Assembly (NCBI RefSeq): GCF_001419985.1
Contig: NZ_LJAL01000005.1
Location: 186,001-250,000, forward strand
From: Loktanella sp. 5RATIMAR09
GTDB taxonomy: Bacteria > Pseudomonadota > Alphaproteobacteria > Rhodobacterales > Rhodobacteraceae
Reading direction: 5' to 3'
DNA length: 64,000 bases
The notes beneath the pieces were generated by a model, which worked only from the letters and a program-made list of their open reading frames with translations, did not search any database and was not told the origin of the DNA. Shown one piece after another: positions 25,374 through 35,552 of this stretch. Made by a program: the position numbers and the translations under genes. Within the stretch, counting starts at the first letter, position 1, and every line of letters starts with the position of its first letter.

Positions 25374-25402
25374 GGGCGCTTCGCGAGAGGCGCCCTTTTT
25401 TT
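25374..25402. terminator. Intrinsic terminator of the iron-binding protein gene
   Basis: GGGCGC (25374-25379) and GCGCCC (25390-25395) form a perfect GC stem followed directly by seven T (25396-25402). Located 22 bases after the stop codon, in the convergent gap. Confidence 0.85.
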
Positions 25403-25454
25403 ATGCAGGGGCGGGTGCATGCAATCATGCTTCCGTTTTTCATTTCTGTGCGCT

Positions 25455-27113
25455 TCAGGCGCGACCCGTGCCGATCTTGCGACATAGCAGGATGACAGGG
25501 ATCAATCCGATTGCCGCAATCACAAGGCTGGGGACAGCCGCACCTTCAAGCCGTTCATCGGACGCCAAACGATACGCTTGCACTGCCAGCGTATCATAGT
25601 TGAAGGGTCGCATGATCAGGGTTGCGGGCAATTCCTTCATCACATCCACGAACACGATCAGGCCTGCGGTCAGAAGGCTGGTGCGCAGCAGGGGCATATG
25701 GACCCGTCTGACCAGACCGGGAATGTCTTGGCCCAAAGTCCGTGCCGCTGCATCCATATTGGGCGCAACCGAGGCGATCCCGCCTTCATATGCGCCAATT
25801 GCTGCGGCAAGGAAGCGGATCAGATAGGCCGAAATCAACAGCCAGATCGAGCCTGTAAACAAAAGCCCCGTAGAGATATCGAAAGTGGCACGCATCCACC
25901 CGTCAAGCGCATTGTCAAAGGCTGCAAATGGCACCAATAGCCCGACAGCGATAACCCCGCCCGGCACGGCATAGCCGATCCGCGCGAGATAAAGGGACGT
26001 GCCGGTCAGGCGGCTTGTACTGACGCGGTGCAGGGTGCCCAGGATCAAGGCGGCAAGCACAGTCAGACCAGCAGCAATACCGGCAAGGGTCAGCGAGTTG
26101 CGGATAAAGCCCAGATAACGTGGGCTGAGCAGATCCTGCTGTGATCCGGCGGCCATCACGCTCAGAGCGATCACAGGCAGGACAACGCCCAGCAACACAG
26201 GCGTCAGGCAGAAAAGAAACGCACCGAGCTTTTGCCTTTTGCTCAGGGGCAACCGCTGCATAGGCGCATTACGCCGGCCGCTGGTATATTTCGCATTTCC
26301 ACGGCTGGTCCGTTCCAGCATCACAAGCAGCAGTGCAAAGCTGAGCAGCCCCAATGCCAGTTGCGCCGCCGCTGCGCGATCCGCCAGTGAGAACCAACTG
26401 GTGTAGATGCCTACGGCGAAGGTTTGCACACCAAAATAGGCGACTGTGCCAAAATCCGCGATCGTCTCCATCGCGACCAGCATCACGCCCGAGGCAATCG
26501 CCGGACGTGCCATGGGCAGCGATACATACATGAACGCAGAAAAAGGTGACCTGCCCAGAACCCTTGCTGCCAGAAATGTGCTGGATCCTTGCGCCGCAAA
26601 TGCGGCCCGCGCCAAGAGATAGACATAAGGATACAGCACGAGCGTCAGCATCATCGCCGCCCCACCCAGAGAGCGGATTTCAGGGAACCAATAGTCCCGT
26701 GGTCCCCATCCTGTCAGATCGCGTAGCAAGGTTTGCACGATCCCCGGATGGTCAAGTACGTGTGTATAACCGTAGGCCAGCACATAGGCGGGAAAGGCCA
26801 GCGGCAACGCCAGCGCGATCTCCATCCAGCGCCGCCCGGGGAAATCGGTCATGGTGACAAGCCACGCGGCACCTGCGCCGATGAATGCGGCCCCTGCCAT
26901 CACGAGCGCGACAAGGACCAATGTAGTCACCGTGTAGCGCGCAAGGACAGTCTGCGCCAAGTTGCTGAGTGTATCGGACGATCCGGTCAGTGCTGCCGCC
27001 AGAACACCGACATAGGGTACGACACACACAAGTGTCACAAGCACGGCGATGCCCTTGAAAAAGGGCGTCAGGGCGGGCCTGCGTGACGACTTGTTTGCGC
27101 GCGGTTGTTCCAT
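25455..27113 (-). CDS. Ferric iron ABC transporter permease
   Basis: About 552 residues with some twelve hydrophobic helices, the fused two-half permease of the FbpB/SfuB type. Each half carries the ATPase-contacting EAA-like loop (AARVLGRSPFSAFMYVSLPMARP and AARTLGQDIPGLVRRVHMPLLR). ATG 27113 follows AGGTG by six bases; the frame extends to GTG 27122. It faces the iron-binding protein gene tail to tail, so the two are separate transcription units. Confidence 0.93.
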   Translation of the reverse strand: MEQPRANKSSRRPALTPFFKGIAVLVTLVCVVPYVGVLAAALTGSSDTLSNLAQTVLARYTVTTLVLVALVMAGAAFIGAGAAWLVTMTDFPGRRWMEIALALPLAFPAYVLAYGYTHVLDHPGIVQTLLRDLTGWGPRDYWFPEIRSLGGAAMMLTLVLYPYVYLLARAAFAAQGSSTFLAARVLGRSPFSAFMYVSLPMARPAIASGVMLVAMETIADFGTVAYFGVQTFAVGIYTSWFSLADRAAAAQLALGLLSFALLLVMLERTSRGNAKYTSGRRNAPMQRLPLSKRQKLGAFLFCLTPVLLGVVLPVIALSVMAAGSQQDLLSPRYLGFIRNSLTLAGIAAGLTVLAALILGTLHRVSTSRLTGTSLYLARIGYAVPGGVIAVGLLVPFAAFDNALDGWMRATFDISTGLLFTGSIWLLISAYLIRFLAAAIGAYEGGIASVAPNMDAAARTLGQDIPGLVRRVHMPLLRTSLLTAGLIVFVDVMKELPATLIMRPFNYDTLAVQAYRLASDERLEGAAVPSLVIAAIGLIPVILLCRKIGTGRA

Positions 27114-27306
27114 AGCCTGCACCTAAACGAAAGCAGGGCAGAGGGGCAAGCGATAGGGGCGCGCCATCGCTGCGCAATCGTGTGGTAGGGCCGTGTCACA
27201 CTGTGTCATTCGGTCGCAGAAATCACATAGATGTAGGTGGCCATCTGTGATGCAAAATGTTTGTATGACCCCGAAACCGCGATTTATCCGATGGAATGGA
27301 CCTGAC

Positions 27307-28026
27307 ATGCGCAAACTTCTGGCCGCCACCCTGATGACCCTGCTGCCCTTTGGGGCCGTTGCGCAGACCGTTTCTGATGAAGATATCAAAGCGTTGGCGC
27401 TTGAGGCAATCCGCGAGAACCCGCAGATCATCATGGAGGCGATCGCCCTTATCGAAGAGCAGCGCAGCCAAGCACAGGCCGTTGCACAGGCCGAAACCCT
27501 GCTGCGCCAGCGCGCGTTTCTTGAAAACGATCCAAACGCGCCCTTCGTCGGCAACCCCGACGCGGGCACCGTGATTGTCGAGTTTTTTGACTACAACTGC
27601 CCTTACTGCAAACGCGCTGCCGGTGATGTGAAGGCGCTTCTTGCGGCCGATGACGACGTCCGGGTGGTTTACCGTGAATGGCCCATCCTGGGCGAGGGGT
27701 CTGTTCTTGCCGCGCGGGCAGCGTTGGCCGCGCGCAATCAGGGCAAATACGAAGAAATGCACTGGGGTTTGATGGAAATGCGCGGGCGTGCCGAAGAGGC
27801 GTCTATCCTTGCCTTGGCGCGGTCCATTGGTCTGGATGTCGACCAACTGCGCAGCGACATGCAGAGCGACGATGTCAACAGCCACATTGCCGCCTCTGAC
27901 CAGTTGGCGCAAAACCTTGGGTTTACGGGCACTCCGGCATTTGTGATCGGTGATGCTTTGGTGCCCGGCGCGATCCCGCTGGCGGAACTACAGCAATACA
28001 TCGCACAGGCGCGGGCCGCAGAATAA
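27307..28026 (+). CDS. DsbA family thioredoxin-like protein
   Basis: 239 residues. Signal peptide about 1-20 (MRKLLAATLMTLLPFGAVAQ), a helical N-terminal segment about 22-70, then a DsbA-like thioredoxin domain with active site CPYC (C98-C101) in FFDYNCPYCK and the cis-Pro region GFTGTPAFVIGD. A periplasmic disulfide oxidase or isomerase. The frame reaches back to 27193, but ATG 27307 gives the signal peptide. Its neighbour is the copper exporter gene; a role in handling copper-stressed thiols is possible but not shown. Confidence 0.93.
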   Translation: MRKLLAATLMTLLPFGAVAQTVSDEDIKALALEAIRENPQIIMEAIALIEEQRSQAQAVAQAETLLRQRAFLENDPNAPFVGNPDAGTVIVEFFDYNCPYCKRAAGDVKALLAADDDVRVVYREWPILGEGSVLAARAALAARNQGKYEEMHWGLMEMRGRAEEASILALARSIGLDVDQLRSDMQSDDVNSHIAASDQLAQNLGFTGTPAFVIGDALVPGAIPLAELQQYIAQARAAE

Positions 28027-28039
28027 CCTGATTGCCCCC

Positions 28040-28070
28040 TTGACCTTCCAGTGAGTGGAAGGCCTATGTA
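28040..28070 (+). promoter_or_regulatory. CueR/HmrR-type promoter of copA
   Basis: -35 TTGACC (28040-28045) and -10 TATGTA (28065-28070) are separated by 19 bases, the overlong spacer typical of MerR-family promoters. The spacer holds the dyad CCTTCCA (28044-28050), GTGAG, TGGAAGG (28056-28062). The copA start is 25 bases beyond the -10. The regulator is encoded by the gene overlapping the end of copA. Confidence 0.88.
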
Positions 28071-28095
28071 TGGCGTGTTCCAAAGGTAGCACGCT

Positions 28096-30555
28096 ATGAC
28101 ACAAAGCTCTCTCACACTCCGAATCTCGAAATTGTCCTGCGGATCCTGCGTCGCGCGGGCCGAAAACGCGCTGCGCGCCGTGGATGGCGTGAACGAGGTG
28201 GCGGTGAACCTCGCTTCGGAAAGCGCTAAGATCGGTTTCGACACCCCTGCGACCCCCGCCAGAATTACGGAGGCACTTGCGACTGCAGGTTATCCTGCCA
28301 TCGCCGAGCAGGTGACGCTGGATATCAGTGGCATGACCTGCGGATCATGTGCCGCGCGTGTGGAAAAGGCGCTTGCCGCCGCCCCAGCGGTGACAGATGT
28401 ATCGGTAAACCTGGCGTCAGAGACGGCGCTGGTAAAATTCCTTGCGGGCGCCACCACACCGCAGGCGGTGGCAAAGGCATCAACAGACGCAGGCTACCCC
28501 GCGCATGTGCATGATCTTTCCGCGCCCAAGGTCGATCACAAAGCCGCTGAGATGGCGGCGTTGCGTCGCCATTTGACGATTGCGGCTGTTCTTACTGCGC
28601 CCGTTTTCGCGGTTGAAATGGGTGGCCACTTTATCCCCGGCGTCCATGAGTTCATCCACCGTACGATCGGGATGCAAACCAGTTGGGTGTTGCAGTTTGT
28701 GCTTGTGACGCTCGTGCTCATCTGGCCGGGGCGGTTCTTTTTCACCCAGGGCCTGCCTGCGCTTTTCAAGGGCGCGCCGGATATGAATGCTTTGGTCGCC
28801 ATCGGCACAGGTGCGGCATGGGCGTTTTCCACTGTGGCGACGTTCTTTCCGGCCGTCCTTCCCACAGGAACACGCGCGGTCTATTTTGAGGCGGCAGCGG
28901 TTATCATCACGCTCATCCTGCTCGGTCGTTTTCTTGAAGCACGCGCAAAGGGCAAGACCGGTGCGGCAATCCGCAGGCTTGTCGGGTTGCAACCAAAAAC
29001 CGCTTTCCGGATGCAAGACGGCGCAGCGGTTGAAGTCCCGATCGCCGATGTTGTCGTCGGAGATATCCTGCGCGTCCGTCCCGGCGAGCGGATTGCGGTT
29101 GATGGTGTCGTGATCGAGGGCAGTTCCTTTGTCGATGAAAGCATGATCACCGGTGAGCCGATCCCTGTCGAGAAGGGAAGCGATGATCGCGTCACGGGCG
29201 GTACGGTGAACGGGACAGGTGTCTTTACCTTCCGTGTGACACAGGTGGGTGCGGATACGATGTTGGCGCAGGTCATCCGCATGGTCGAAGATGCACAGGG
29301 TGCCAAACTGCCTATTCAGGACCTTGTGAACCGTGTGACGCTATGGTTCGTGCCTGTTGTGTTGGTGCTTGCCGTGCTGACAGTAATTGGCTGGCTGATT
29401 TTTGGCCCAGACCCGGCGCTCAGCTTTGCTTTGGTCGCGGGTGTGTCGGTCCTGATCGTCGCCTGCCCTTGTGCGATGGGATTGGCTACACCAACCTCGA
29501 TCATGGTGGGCACGGGCCGCGCGGCGGAACTGGGTGTATTGTTTCGCAAAGGCGATGCGTTGCAGGCCCTGCGTTCGACGCAAATCGTGGCCTTTGACAA
29601 AACCGGTACGCTGACACGCGGGCGACCAGAGGTGACGTCGGTGTTCCTGAATGCGGGCCTTGATGAGGCCGAAGTCATGGGGCGCGTTGCGAGTGTCGAA
29701 GCGCTGTCAGAACACCCGATTGCCGAAGCCATCGTTCGGATGGCGCAGGAGAAAGGATATCACATCGCCCCCGCATCCGACTTCCGTGCCGAGGCGGGCT
29801 TTGGTGTGACGGCGACGGTCGATGGCCTTACTGTCATGGTTGGGGCAGACCGCATGATGCAGCGTGCAGGCATTGCGATTGAGGCCTTCGCAGACCAAGC
29901 CGCGCAGATCGCAGCGCAGGGGCAGACGCCGTTTTATGCAGCCATTGATGGCGCGTTGGTGGGGCTCATCGGGATTTCGGACCCGATCAAGCCAGAGACA
30001 CCAGCCGCGATCCGGAAGCTGCAGGAGATGGGGCTGAAGATCGCGTTGATCACCGGCGATAACAAAAAAACAGCCAATGCCATTGCCGCAGAGCTCGGGA
30101 TTGACACGGTTATTGCCGAGGTGTTGCCGGACGGCAAGGTCGCCGCCCTGCGGGATCTGGCCAAAGATGGTGCCAAGATTGCTTTTGTGGGTGACGGGAT
30201 CAATGACGCGCCGGCGCTGGCCGCGGCGGACGTCGGGATCGCGATTGGCACGGGCACCGATGTTGCAATTGAAAGTGCGGATGTGGTGCTGATGTCCGGT
30301 GACATCAACGGTGTGTCCAACGCGTTCGAGATTAGCCGCCACACCATGCGCAACATCCGCGAGAACCTGTTTTGGGCCTTTGCCTATAACTCCGCGCTGA
30401 TCCCTGTCGCGGCTGGGGGGCTTTATATCTTTGGTGGGCCGCTCTTGTCGCCAATGCTGGCGGCAGGGGCGATGGCGCTTTCTAGCGTGTTTGTTTTGTC
30501 CAATGCCTTGCGCCTGCGCTGGGTTGCGCCGGTGGCAAAGGGGGCTGTGTCATGA
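28096..30555 (+). CDS. copA: Copper-exporting P-type ATPase
   Basis: 819 residues, P1B-type ATPase pumping Cu(I) out of the cytoplasm. Two N-terminal metal-binding domains, each with CGSC (C15/C18 and C82/C85). Then eight membrane helices with the transport motif CPC (C457-P458-C459), phosphorylated Asp D501 in [16 protein letters not shown], and [10 protein letters not shown]. Both metal sites use CGSC rather than the commoner CAAC/CASC. Preceded by a MerR-type promoter and overlapped by the regulator gene, giving a self-contained copper response unit. Confidence 0.97.
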   Translation: MTQSSLTLRISKLSCGSCVARAENALRAVDGVNEVAVNLASESAKIGFDTPATPARITEALATAGYPAIAEQVTLDISGMTCGSCAARVEKALAAAPAVTDVSVNLASETALVKFLAGATTPQAVAKASTDAGYPAHVHDLSAPKVDHKAAEMAALRRHLTIAAVLTAPVFAVEMGGHFIPGVHEFIHRTIGMQTSWVLQFVLVTLVLIWPGRFFFTQGLPALFKGAPDMNALVAIGTGAAWAFSTVATFFPAVLPTGTRAVYFEAAAVIITLILLGRFLEARAKGKTGAAIRRLVGLQPKTAFRMQDGAAVEVPIADVVVGDILRVRPGERIAVDGVVIEGSSFVDESMITGEPIPVEKGSDDRVTGGTVNGTGVFTFRVTQVGADTMLAQVIRMVEDAQGAKLPIQDLVNRVTLWFVPVVLVLAVLTVIGWLIFGPDPALSFALVAGVSVLIVACPCAMGLATPTSIMVGTGRAAELGVLFRKGDALQALRSTQIVAFDKTGTLTRGRPEVTSVFLNAGLDEAEVMGRVASVEALSEHPIAEAIVRMAQEKGYHIAPASDFRAEAGFGVTATVDGLTVMVGADRMMQRAGIAIEAFADQAAQIAAQGQTPFYAAIDGALVGLIGISDPIKPETPAAIRKLQEMGLKIALITGDNKKTANAIAAELGIDTVIAEVLPDGKVAALRDLAKDGAKIAFVGDGINDAPALAAADVGIAIGTGTDVAIESADVVLMSGDINGVSNAFEISRHTMRNIRENLFWAFAYNSALIPVAAGGLYIFGGPLLSPMLAAGAMALSSVFVLSNALRLRWVAPVAKGAVS

Positions 30556-30941
30556 ATATCGGGGACGCGGCAGCACAGGCGGGGCTACCTGCCAAAACGA
30601 TCCGCTATTATGAAGACATCGGGCTGGTCAAACCACGACGTGACGCGAACGGGTACCGCGCGTTCGCGCAGTCCGATATCCACAAGCTTACCTTTCTTGC
30701 GCGCGCCCGTGCATTGGGGTTTTCGATCGGGGATTGCCGCGATCTTCTTGCGCTTTGGGAAGATAGTTCGCGGGCCAGTTCCGATGTACGCCAGATCGCG
30801 CAGGAGCACCTTGCGCGGATCGAGACAAAGATCGCCGATCTCGCGGATATGCGCGATACGCTGAAAACGCTGGTCCGCGATTGTTCAGGCGATGATCGCC
30901 CGGACTGTCCGATCCTGAAGCGTCTGGGTGATCCCACATAA
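30552..30941 (+). CDS. cueR: CueR/HmrR-type copper-responsive regulator
   Basis: 129 residues, MerR family. Helix-turn-helix at the N terminus ([23 protein letters not shown]), a long dimerisation helix, and a C-terminal metal loop with two Cys, CSGDDRPDC (about 113-121), the spacing seen in copper sensors. Overlaps copA by four bases (ATGA), so it is autoregulated through the copA promoter. Cu(I) specificity follows from the Cys loop and neighbour gene. Confidence 0.93.
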   Translation: MNIGDAAAQAGLPAKTIRYYEDIGLVKPRRDANGYRAFAQSDIHKLTFLARARALGFSIGDCRDLLALWEDSSRASSDVRQIAQEHLARIETKIADLADMRDTLKTLVRDCSGDDRPDCPILKRLGDPT

Positions 30942-30942
30942 G

Positions 30943-30976
30943 AAAACCCCCGCCTGATTGCTCAGCCGGGGGCTCT
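30943..30976. terminator. Bidirectional terminator between cueR and rpsU
   Basis: CCCCCG (30947-30952) and CGGGGG (30967-30972) form a stem; AAAA precedes and, read leftward, this is a TTTT tract after rpsU. The gap lies between two convergent genes and serves rpsU best; the rightward tail (CTCTT) is weaker. Confidence 0.8.
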
Positions 30977-30999
30977 TGGTCGTAACGTCGAAAGTATGC

Positions 31000-31206
31000 T
31001 TAGAGCATGCCTTCGCGCTGGAGCTTCTTGCGCGCCAGCTTGCGCTGACGGCGGATCGCTTCTGCTTTCTCACGCGCTTTGCGGATCGAAGGCTTCTCGA
31101 AATGTTGCTTGAGCTTCATTTCACGAAAGACGCCCTCACGCTGAAGTTTCTTCTTCAGAGCACGCAACGCCTGATCGACGTTGTTATCACGAACACTAAC
31201 CTGCAT
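31000..31206 (-). CDS. rpsU: 30S ribosomal protein S21
   Basis: 68 residues, very basic, standard bS21: [33 protein letters not shown] and a C-terminal Lys/Arg-rich helix. Binds near the mRNA path on the small subunit platform. Single gene with its own terminator, divergent from the COQ9-like gene by 107 bases. The gap includes a small TGCAA/TTGCA inverted repeat (31237-31249). Confidence 0.97.
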   Translation of the reverse strand: MQVSVRDNNVDQALRALKKKLQREGVFREMKLKQHFEKPSIRKAREKAEAIRRQRKLARKKLQREGML

Positions 31207-31313
31207 GTGGTTTTCACCACCTCTCTAAGTTAAATTTGCAAAAATTGCAGGAAGTGGGCAGATAGCAAAAGCGGGCTAGCTTGTCCAGTGCGCACGAACA
31301 ACAGGAGATCATC

Positions 31314-32012
31314 ATGACAAACGGCACCGTTGACCCGATTTTGGACCAACTCTTGGATGCGGCACTGCCCCATGTGGCCTTTGACGGCTGGTCGCCCGAG
31401 ACATTTGCCGCCGCCATCCGCGATGCTGATGTCGATCCTGCCGTTGCCAAGGCGATCTGTCCGCGCGGTGCGGTTGATCTGGCGATTGCCTATCACCACC
31501 GGGGTGATGCGGCGATGATTGCGGCGCTCAAGGCGTCCGACCTGAGCGACATGCGCTTTCGTGACAAGGTGGCCCATGCGATCCGCCTGCGCCTCCAAGT
31601 GATCGACGACAAAGAGGCCGTGCGCCGTGGTACGACCCTTTTTGCCCTGCCGCATATGACGGCGGATGGGGCGAAACTGATCTGGGGCACCGCCGATGCA
31701 ATCTGGGACACGCTGGGTGATACCTCTCGCGATGCGAATTGGTACACGAAACGCATGACCCTTTCTGCGGTTTATAGTTCGGTGATTCTCTTTTGGCTGG
31801 GAGACGATAGTCTGAACGCGCAGGGCACGGATGATTTCATTGACCGTCGCATCGATAATGTGATGCAGTTTGAAAAATTCAAAGCAAAGGCCAAGGCGAA
31901 CCCGTTGTTCAAACCGTTTGCCGGCACGCTGGAACGCATGATGGGCGCGATCAAAGCACCCTCGGCTGATGCTGATCTTGATCTGCCGGGTGTCTGGCGC
32001 GATCCGCGATAA
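31314..32012 (+). CDS. COQ9 family protein
   Basis: 232 residues. Matches COQ9, the lipid-binding ubiquinone biosynthesis factor, in GWSPETFAAAIRDADV at the N terminus, FRDKVAHAIRLRLQ, and the segment DGAKLIWGTADAIWDTLGDTSRDANWYTKR with the aromatic lipid-facing residues. ATG 31314 has AGGAG six bases upstream, so the longer open frame from 31281 is not used. It is followed after 12 bases by a quinone oxidoreductase gene. Confidence 0.93.
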   Translation: MTNGTVDPILDQLLDAALPHVAFDGWSPETFAAAIRDADVDPAVAKAICPRGAVDLAIAYHHRGDAAMIAALKASDLSDMRFRDKVAHAIRLRLQVIDDKEAVRRGTTLFALPHMTADGAKLIWGTADAIWDTLGDTSRDANWYTKRMTLSAVYSSVILFWLGDDSLNAQGTDDFIDRRIDNVMQFEKFKAKAKANPLFKPFAGTLERMMGAIKAPSADADLDLPGVWRDPR

Positions 32013-32024
32013 GGACCAAAGTTC

Positions 32025-32999
32025 ATGAAGGCGATTGAGATTTCCAAGGCCGGCGGGCCCGATGTGCTGACGCTGACAGAGCGGCCCATGCCGGAACCCG
32101 CCCATGATCAGGTTGTGATCAAAGTGGCATATGCAGGCGTGAACCGTCCTGACGCCTTGCAGCGCGCAGGGCTTTATAATCCGCCCAAAGGGGCCAGTGA
32201 TCTTCCCGGTCTCGAAGCATCCGGCGAGGTCGTATCATGCGGGGCAGGGGTGACAGCGTTACGCGTGGGCGATCCCGTCTGTGCGCTTCTGCCGGGCGGA
32301 GGATATGCCGAATATGTGGCGACACCTGCCGCGCATTGCCTGCCCATTCCCGAAGGTCTGACGCTCAGACAGGCGGCGTGCTTGCCCGAGACTTTCTTTA
32401 CGGTCTGGTCCAACGTCTTCATGCGTGGTGGCTTGCAGGCGGGACAGCGTTTCTTGGTGCACGGTGGCTCATCAGGGATCGGTACAACGGCCATTCAGCT
32501 GGCCAAAAACTTTGGTGCGCGCGTCTTTGCCACGGCGGGATCGGATGACAAATGCGCGGCTTGCGTAGGTTTGGGTGCAGAAGCCGCGTTTAACTACCGA
32601 GAAGACGATTTTGTTGAAAAAGTACAAGCGGTCGGGGGTGCGGACCTCATACTCGACATGGTCGGTGGCCCCTATATCCAGCGCAACCTGAAGGCTTTGG
32701 CGGATGATGGAAAACTGGTGCAGATTGCATTTCTGCAAGGGCCTAAAGTGGAACTCAACCTCGTACAGTTGATGACCCGCCGCCTGACAATCACCGGCTC
32801 AACGCTCCGGCCGCAGTCCGATCTGGCAAAGGCGCGGATTGCGGACCAGTTGCGCACCCACGTCTGGCCGCTGCTTGCCGCCGGTAAGGTGGCCCCTGTA
32901 ATGGATCAGGAATTTGCGCTGGCCGATGCCGCCGCCGCACATGCGCGCATGGAAAGCAGCGCGCATATCGGCAAGATCGTCCTGAAGGTCAGCGCTTGA
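32025..32999 (+). CDS. NAD(P)H quinone oxidoreductase, zeta-crystallin type
   Basis: 324 residues of the medium-chain dehydrogenase/reductase superfamily without zinc ligands. GroES-like domain about 1-120 ([18 protein letters not shown]), nucleotide-binding domain with [16 protein letters not shown] near 145 and [10 protein letters not shown] near 205. Closest in plan to PIG3/QOR. Twelve bases after COQ9, so probably co-transcribed; a quinone-related role for both is suggested. Its end overlaps convergent rnhA by 11 bases. Confidence 0.93.
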   Translation: MKAIEISKAGGPDVLTLTERPMPEPAHDQVVIKVAYAGVNRPDALQRAGLYNPPKGASDLPGLEASGEVVSCGAGVTALRVGDPVCALLPGGGYAEYVATPAAHCLPIPEGLTLRQAACLPETFFTVWSNVFMRGGLQAGQRFLVHGGSSGIGTTAIQLAKNFGARVFATAGSDDKCAACVGLGAEAAFNYREDDFVEKVQAVGGADLILDMVGGPYIQRNLKALADDGKLVQIAFLQGPKVELNLVQLMTRRLTITGSTLRPQSDLAKARIADQLRTHVWPLLAAGKVAPVMDQEFALADAAAAHARMESSAHIGKIVLKVSA

Positions 33000-33441
33000 A
33001 CGGAGCCATGCCAGCGCGGGCCAGCTCGTCTGCTTTTTCGTTTTCGGGGTGGCCTGCGTGGCCTTTGACCCATTCCCATGTGACGTCATGGCGCTTGGTC
33101 GCCTCATCCAGCCGCCGCCAGAGGTCTTCGTTCTTTACCGGTTTCTTGGCGGCGGTTTTCCATCCACGCGCCTTCCAGCCGTGAATCCATTTGGTGATTC
33201 CGTCTTTGACATAAACGCTATCGGTGATGATGGTGAGCGCCGTGTCACGATCAAGCGTTTCAAGGGCCGTTATCGCCGCCAGCAATTCCATGCGGTTGTT
33301 CGTCGTCTCTGCCGCACCGCCTGAAAGCGCGCGCTGTTTCACAACGGTATCACCATCGCGCGCAATCAACAGCGCGCCCCAACCGCCAGGGCCAGGATTG
33401 CCCGAGCAGGCACCATCTGTGTAAGCATAGAGTTTCGGCAT
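32989..33441 (-). CDS. rnhA: Ribonuclease HI
   Basis: Degrades RNA in RNA-DNA hybrids. 150 residues, full length. Catalytic acids in [16 protein letters not shown] (D8), MELLAAI (E about 52), [10 protein letters not shown] (D about 74) and near the C-terminal [12 protein letters not shown]. The basic handle [20 protein letters not shown] is present. Last gene of the ispH-DUF3429-methyltransferase-rnhA operon, starting two bases after the methyltransferase stop. Confidence 0.97.
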   Translation of the reverse strand: MPKLYAYTDGACSGNPGPGGWGALLIARDGDTVVKQRALSGGAAETTNNRMELLAAITALETLDRDTALTIITDSVYVKDGITKWIHGWKARGWKTAAKKPVKNEDLWRRLDEATKRHDVTWEWVKGHAGHPENEKADELARAGMAPFKR

Positions 33442-33443
33442 GA

Positions 33444-34037
33444 TCAGGTCTTTTGTCCGCGCATAATGACGAAGGGGTCCAGTGTACCGGCAAGGCCCGC
33501 TTCTGTTCCCTCTTTGGTATAGGTCACCTGATAGCCTGCCGATGTCAGCAGCGCCATAAGCGCATCGACGGTGACGTAGGTGTAGAGTCTGTTAATTTTG
33601 TCGCGCGCGATACCTGTGCCCGTTTTCATGCCCACATGAATTACGCCGCCCGGTCTGGTTGCCTTGAAGAGCGTCTTGAAATGGCGCGGCAGATCATCCG
33701 GTGCGGCATGCAGCAGGCTGAAATTGGCCCAGATACCGTCATAGATTTCATCGCCGTCGATATCGTCGAATTCGCCTAGTCGTGCCGGAAGCCCGAATGT
33801 GTTGCGGGCAATTTCGATCATGCCTTGGGATGCATCAACGGGATCAGGTAAGAGCCCTGCCGCGCGCATATGCGCCGATGCTGTCCCCGGGCCGCACCCC
33901 AGATCAAGCACATGCCCCCCTTGCGGGATCAGATCAATGAAAGCCTTCAGCGACGCGTCGGGTGTGTCGCTGATGACCATCTGCGCATAATCCGCTGCTT
34001 TGGCATCATAGGTCGCGATTGTGCGTGCATCGGCCAT
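33444..34037 (-). CDS. Class I SAM-dependent methyltransferase
   Basis: 197 residues. SAM-binding motif I is [15 protein letters not shown] near 48, with [22 protein letters not shown] further on. Substrate unknown; it resembles small-molecule methyltransferases. ATG 34037 shares its A with the upstream stop (TGATG), which sets the start; the open frame to 34295 is read-through of the neighbouring gene. Confidence 0.9.
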   Translation of the reverse strand: MADARTIATYDAKAADYAQMVISDTPDASLKAFIDLIPQGGHVLDLGCGPGTASAHMRAAGLLPDPVDASQGMIEIARNTFGLPARLGEFDDIDGDEIYDGIWANFSLLHAAPDDLPRHFKTLFKATRPGGVIHVGMKTGTGIARDKINRLYTYVTVDALMALLTSAGYQVTYTKEGTEAGLAGTLDPFVIMRGQKT

Positions 34038-34486
34038 CAGAAAACGAGTGGCAGGAACGAGATAATTACGATCGCCGTCAGCAATCCGCGCAAATGCATC
34101 CACCATGCAGGCGCGAGGCCAAGGCGCCAGAAATGCCAGTCCAGCAAAAGCAGGCCCAAGAAACCGACGATCAGGTTTACCGCTGCCGTTGTTGGCCCGC
34201 CGCCGGTCATAAAGAACGCCCAAAGCGCGGGGATCACCGACAGGACATAGCTGGCGGTCGCCATCTGCCCTGTGGCTTTCGTTGCAAAGCCCCACAACAC
34301 CCCTGACATAAACGACAGGATGATCGCACCGTAGAAAAGCTGGACATAGGGGCCGATAAAACGCCCGCCGAGCGTCATCTGCCCCCAGATTGCAAGGTCA
34401 GGCAGCAGAATAGTCGCTGCCCCCCAAAGAAACGGGAGCAGCCCTGCGAGGCCCAGTAGAAGTGCAGAACGCGGGATCGTGTTCAT
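34037..34486 (-). CDS. DUF3429 membrane protein
   Basis: 149 residues with four to five hydrophobic helices (starting about 6, 43, 74, 98 and 129). Fits DUF3429, a family of unknown function typical of alpha- and betaproteobacteria. Seven bases separate it from ispH upstream, and it overlaps the methyltransferase, so it is in the middle of a four-gene operon. Confidence 0.88.
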   Translation of the reverse strand: MNTIPRSALLLGLAGLLPFLWGAATILLPDLAIWGQMTLGGRFIGPYVQLFYGAIILSFMSGVLWGFATKATGQMATASYVLSVIPALWAFFMTGGGPTTAAVNLIVGFLGLLLLDWHFWRLGLAPAWWMHLRGLLTAIVIISFLPLVF

Positions 34487-34492
34487 GGGGCT

Positions 34493-35443
34493 CTAAGCAG
34501 GTTCGCGCAGCACGCGCGGCACTTTGAATTCGACGTTTTCTTCTGCGGTCACGACCATCTCGACAGTCGTATCATAGCGGTCTTTGAAGGCGTTGATTAC
34601 TTCGGCGATCAAGACCTCGGGGGCCGATGCGCCCGCCGTGATCCCCATTGAGGTAATTCCTTCAAGCGCCCGCCAGTCGATGTCGGTCGCACGCTGCACC
34701 AGCTGCGCATAGTTGCAGCCAGCGCGCGCACCGACTTCGACTAAACGCTTGGAGTTCGACGAGTTCGGCGCACCGACCACGAGCATCGCATCGCATTTCG
34801 GGGCCATCGCCTTCACCGCTTCCTGGCGGTTGGTGGTTGCATAGCAGATGTCTTCTTTGTGCGGGCCAACAATGCCGGGGAAACGGTCGTGGAGGGCCGC
34901 GACGATATCTGCGGTGTCGTCCACAGAAAGAGTAGTTTGGGTGACGAAGGCCAGCTTTGCGGGATCGCGCACCTCAACCGTGGCGACGTCTTCGACGGTC
35001 TCGACCAAAAGCACTTCACCCGCGGGTAGTTGCCCCATCGTACCGACAGTTTCGGGGTGCCCTTCATGTCCGATCATGATCATCTGCAAGCCGTTGTCGG
35101 CATGGCGCTGTGCTTCGATATGCACTTTACTGACGAGTGGGCAGGTCGCATCGACATAGACCATCTCGCGCTGGGCGGCGGCGGCAGGAACCGCTTTGGG
35201 CACGCCGTGGGCGGAAAAGATCACAGGGCGGTCATCGGGACATTCGTCCAACTCTTCGACAAAGACAGCGCCCTTGTCGCGCAGTGCATCGACGACAAAT
35301 TTGTTGTGCACGATTTCATGGCGCACATAGACGGGCGCGCCCCATTTTTCCAACGCCATCTCGACGATCTTGATGGCGCGATCAACGCCAGCACAAAATC
35401 CGCGCGGGGCAGCAAGATAGAGTTTAAGGGGTGGTTTGGTCAT
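34493..35443 (-). CDS. ispH: 4-hydroxy-3-methylbut-2-enyl diphosphate reductase
   Basis: Last step of the MEP pathway, making IPP and DMAPP. 316 residues. The three iron-sulfur Cys are in PRGFCAGVD near 13, [11 protein letters not shown] near 97 and in the later part near [15 protein letters not shown]; the His residues in HEIVHN and GHEGHPE are present. ATG 35443 begins [11 protein letters not shown]; the open frame reaches 35674 but upstream sequence is non-coding in character. First gene of a leftward operon. Confidence 0.97.
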   Translation of the reverse strand: MTKPPLKLYLAAPRGFCAGVDRAIKIVEMALEKWGAPVYVRHEIVHNKFVVDALRDKGAVFVEELDECPDDRPVIFSAHGVPKAVPAAAAQREMVYVDATCPLVSKVHIEAQRHADNGLQMIMIGHEGHPETVGTMGQLPAGEVLLVETVEDVATVEVRDPAKLAFVTQTTLSVDDTADIVAALHDRFPGIVGPHKEDICYATTNRQEAVKAMAPKCDAMLVVGAPNSSNSKRLVEVGARAGCNYAQLVQRATDIDWRALEGITSMGITAGASAPEVLIAEVINAFKDRYDTTVEMVVTAEENVEFKVPRVLREPA

Positions 35444-35511
35444 CTTTGTCTCCGGTTTCACCACCAGAGGTAAGGGTTTGACGCGGGCAGGTCCAGTATC
35501 AGATGCTGCGA

Positions 35512-35546
35512 CGCATTGAGGCGCGGGGTGGACGCGCCTCAATGCG
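35512..35546. terminator. Strong 14-bp stem-loop after the NYN gene
   Basis: Perfect arms CGCATTGAGGCGCG (35512-35525) and CGCGCCTCAATGCG (35533-35546) with a 7-base loop GGGTGGA, 6 bases past the stop of the leftward NYN gene. No T tract follows on either side, so it is either a Rho-assisted terminator or a 3-prime mRNA stabiliser. Confidence 0.65.
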
Positions 35547-35552
35547 CAAGCA

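Noticed and set aside
27191-27205. TGTCACACTGTGTCA near-palindrome before the DsbA-like gene
   Set aside because: Arms mismatch off-centre and the position is far from any clear promoter, so the case for an operator is weak.
31000-31206. tRNA or small RNA near rpsU
   Set aside because: The region is protein-coding S21; no clover-leaf pattern was seen there or in any other gap.
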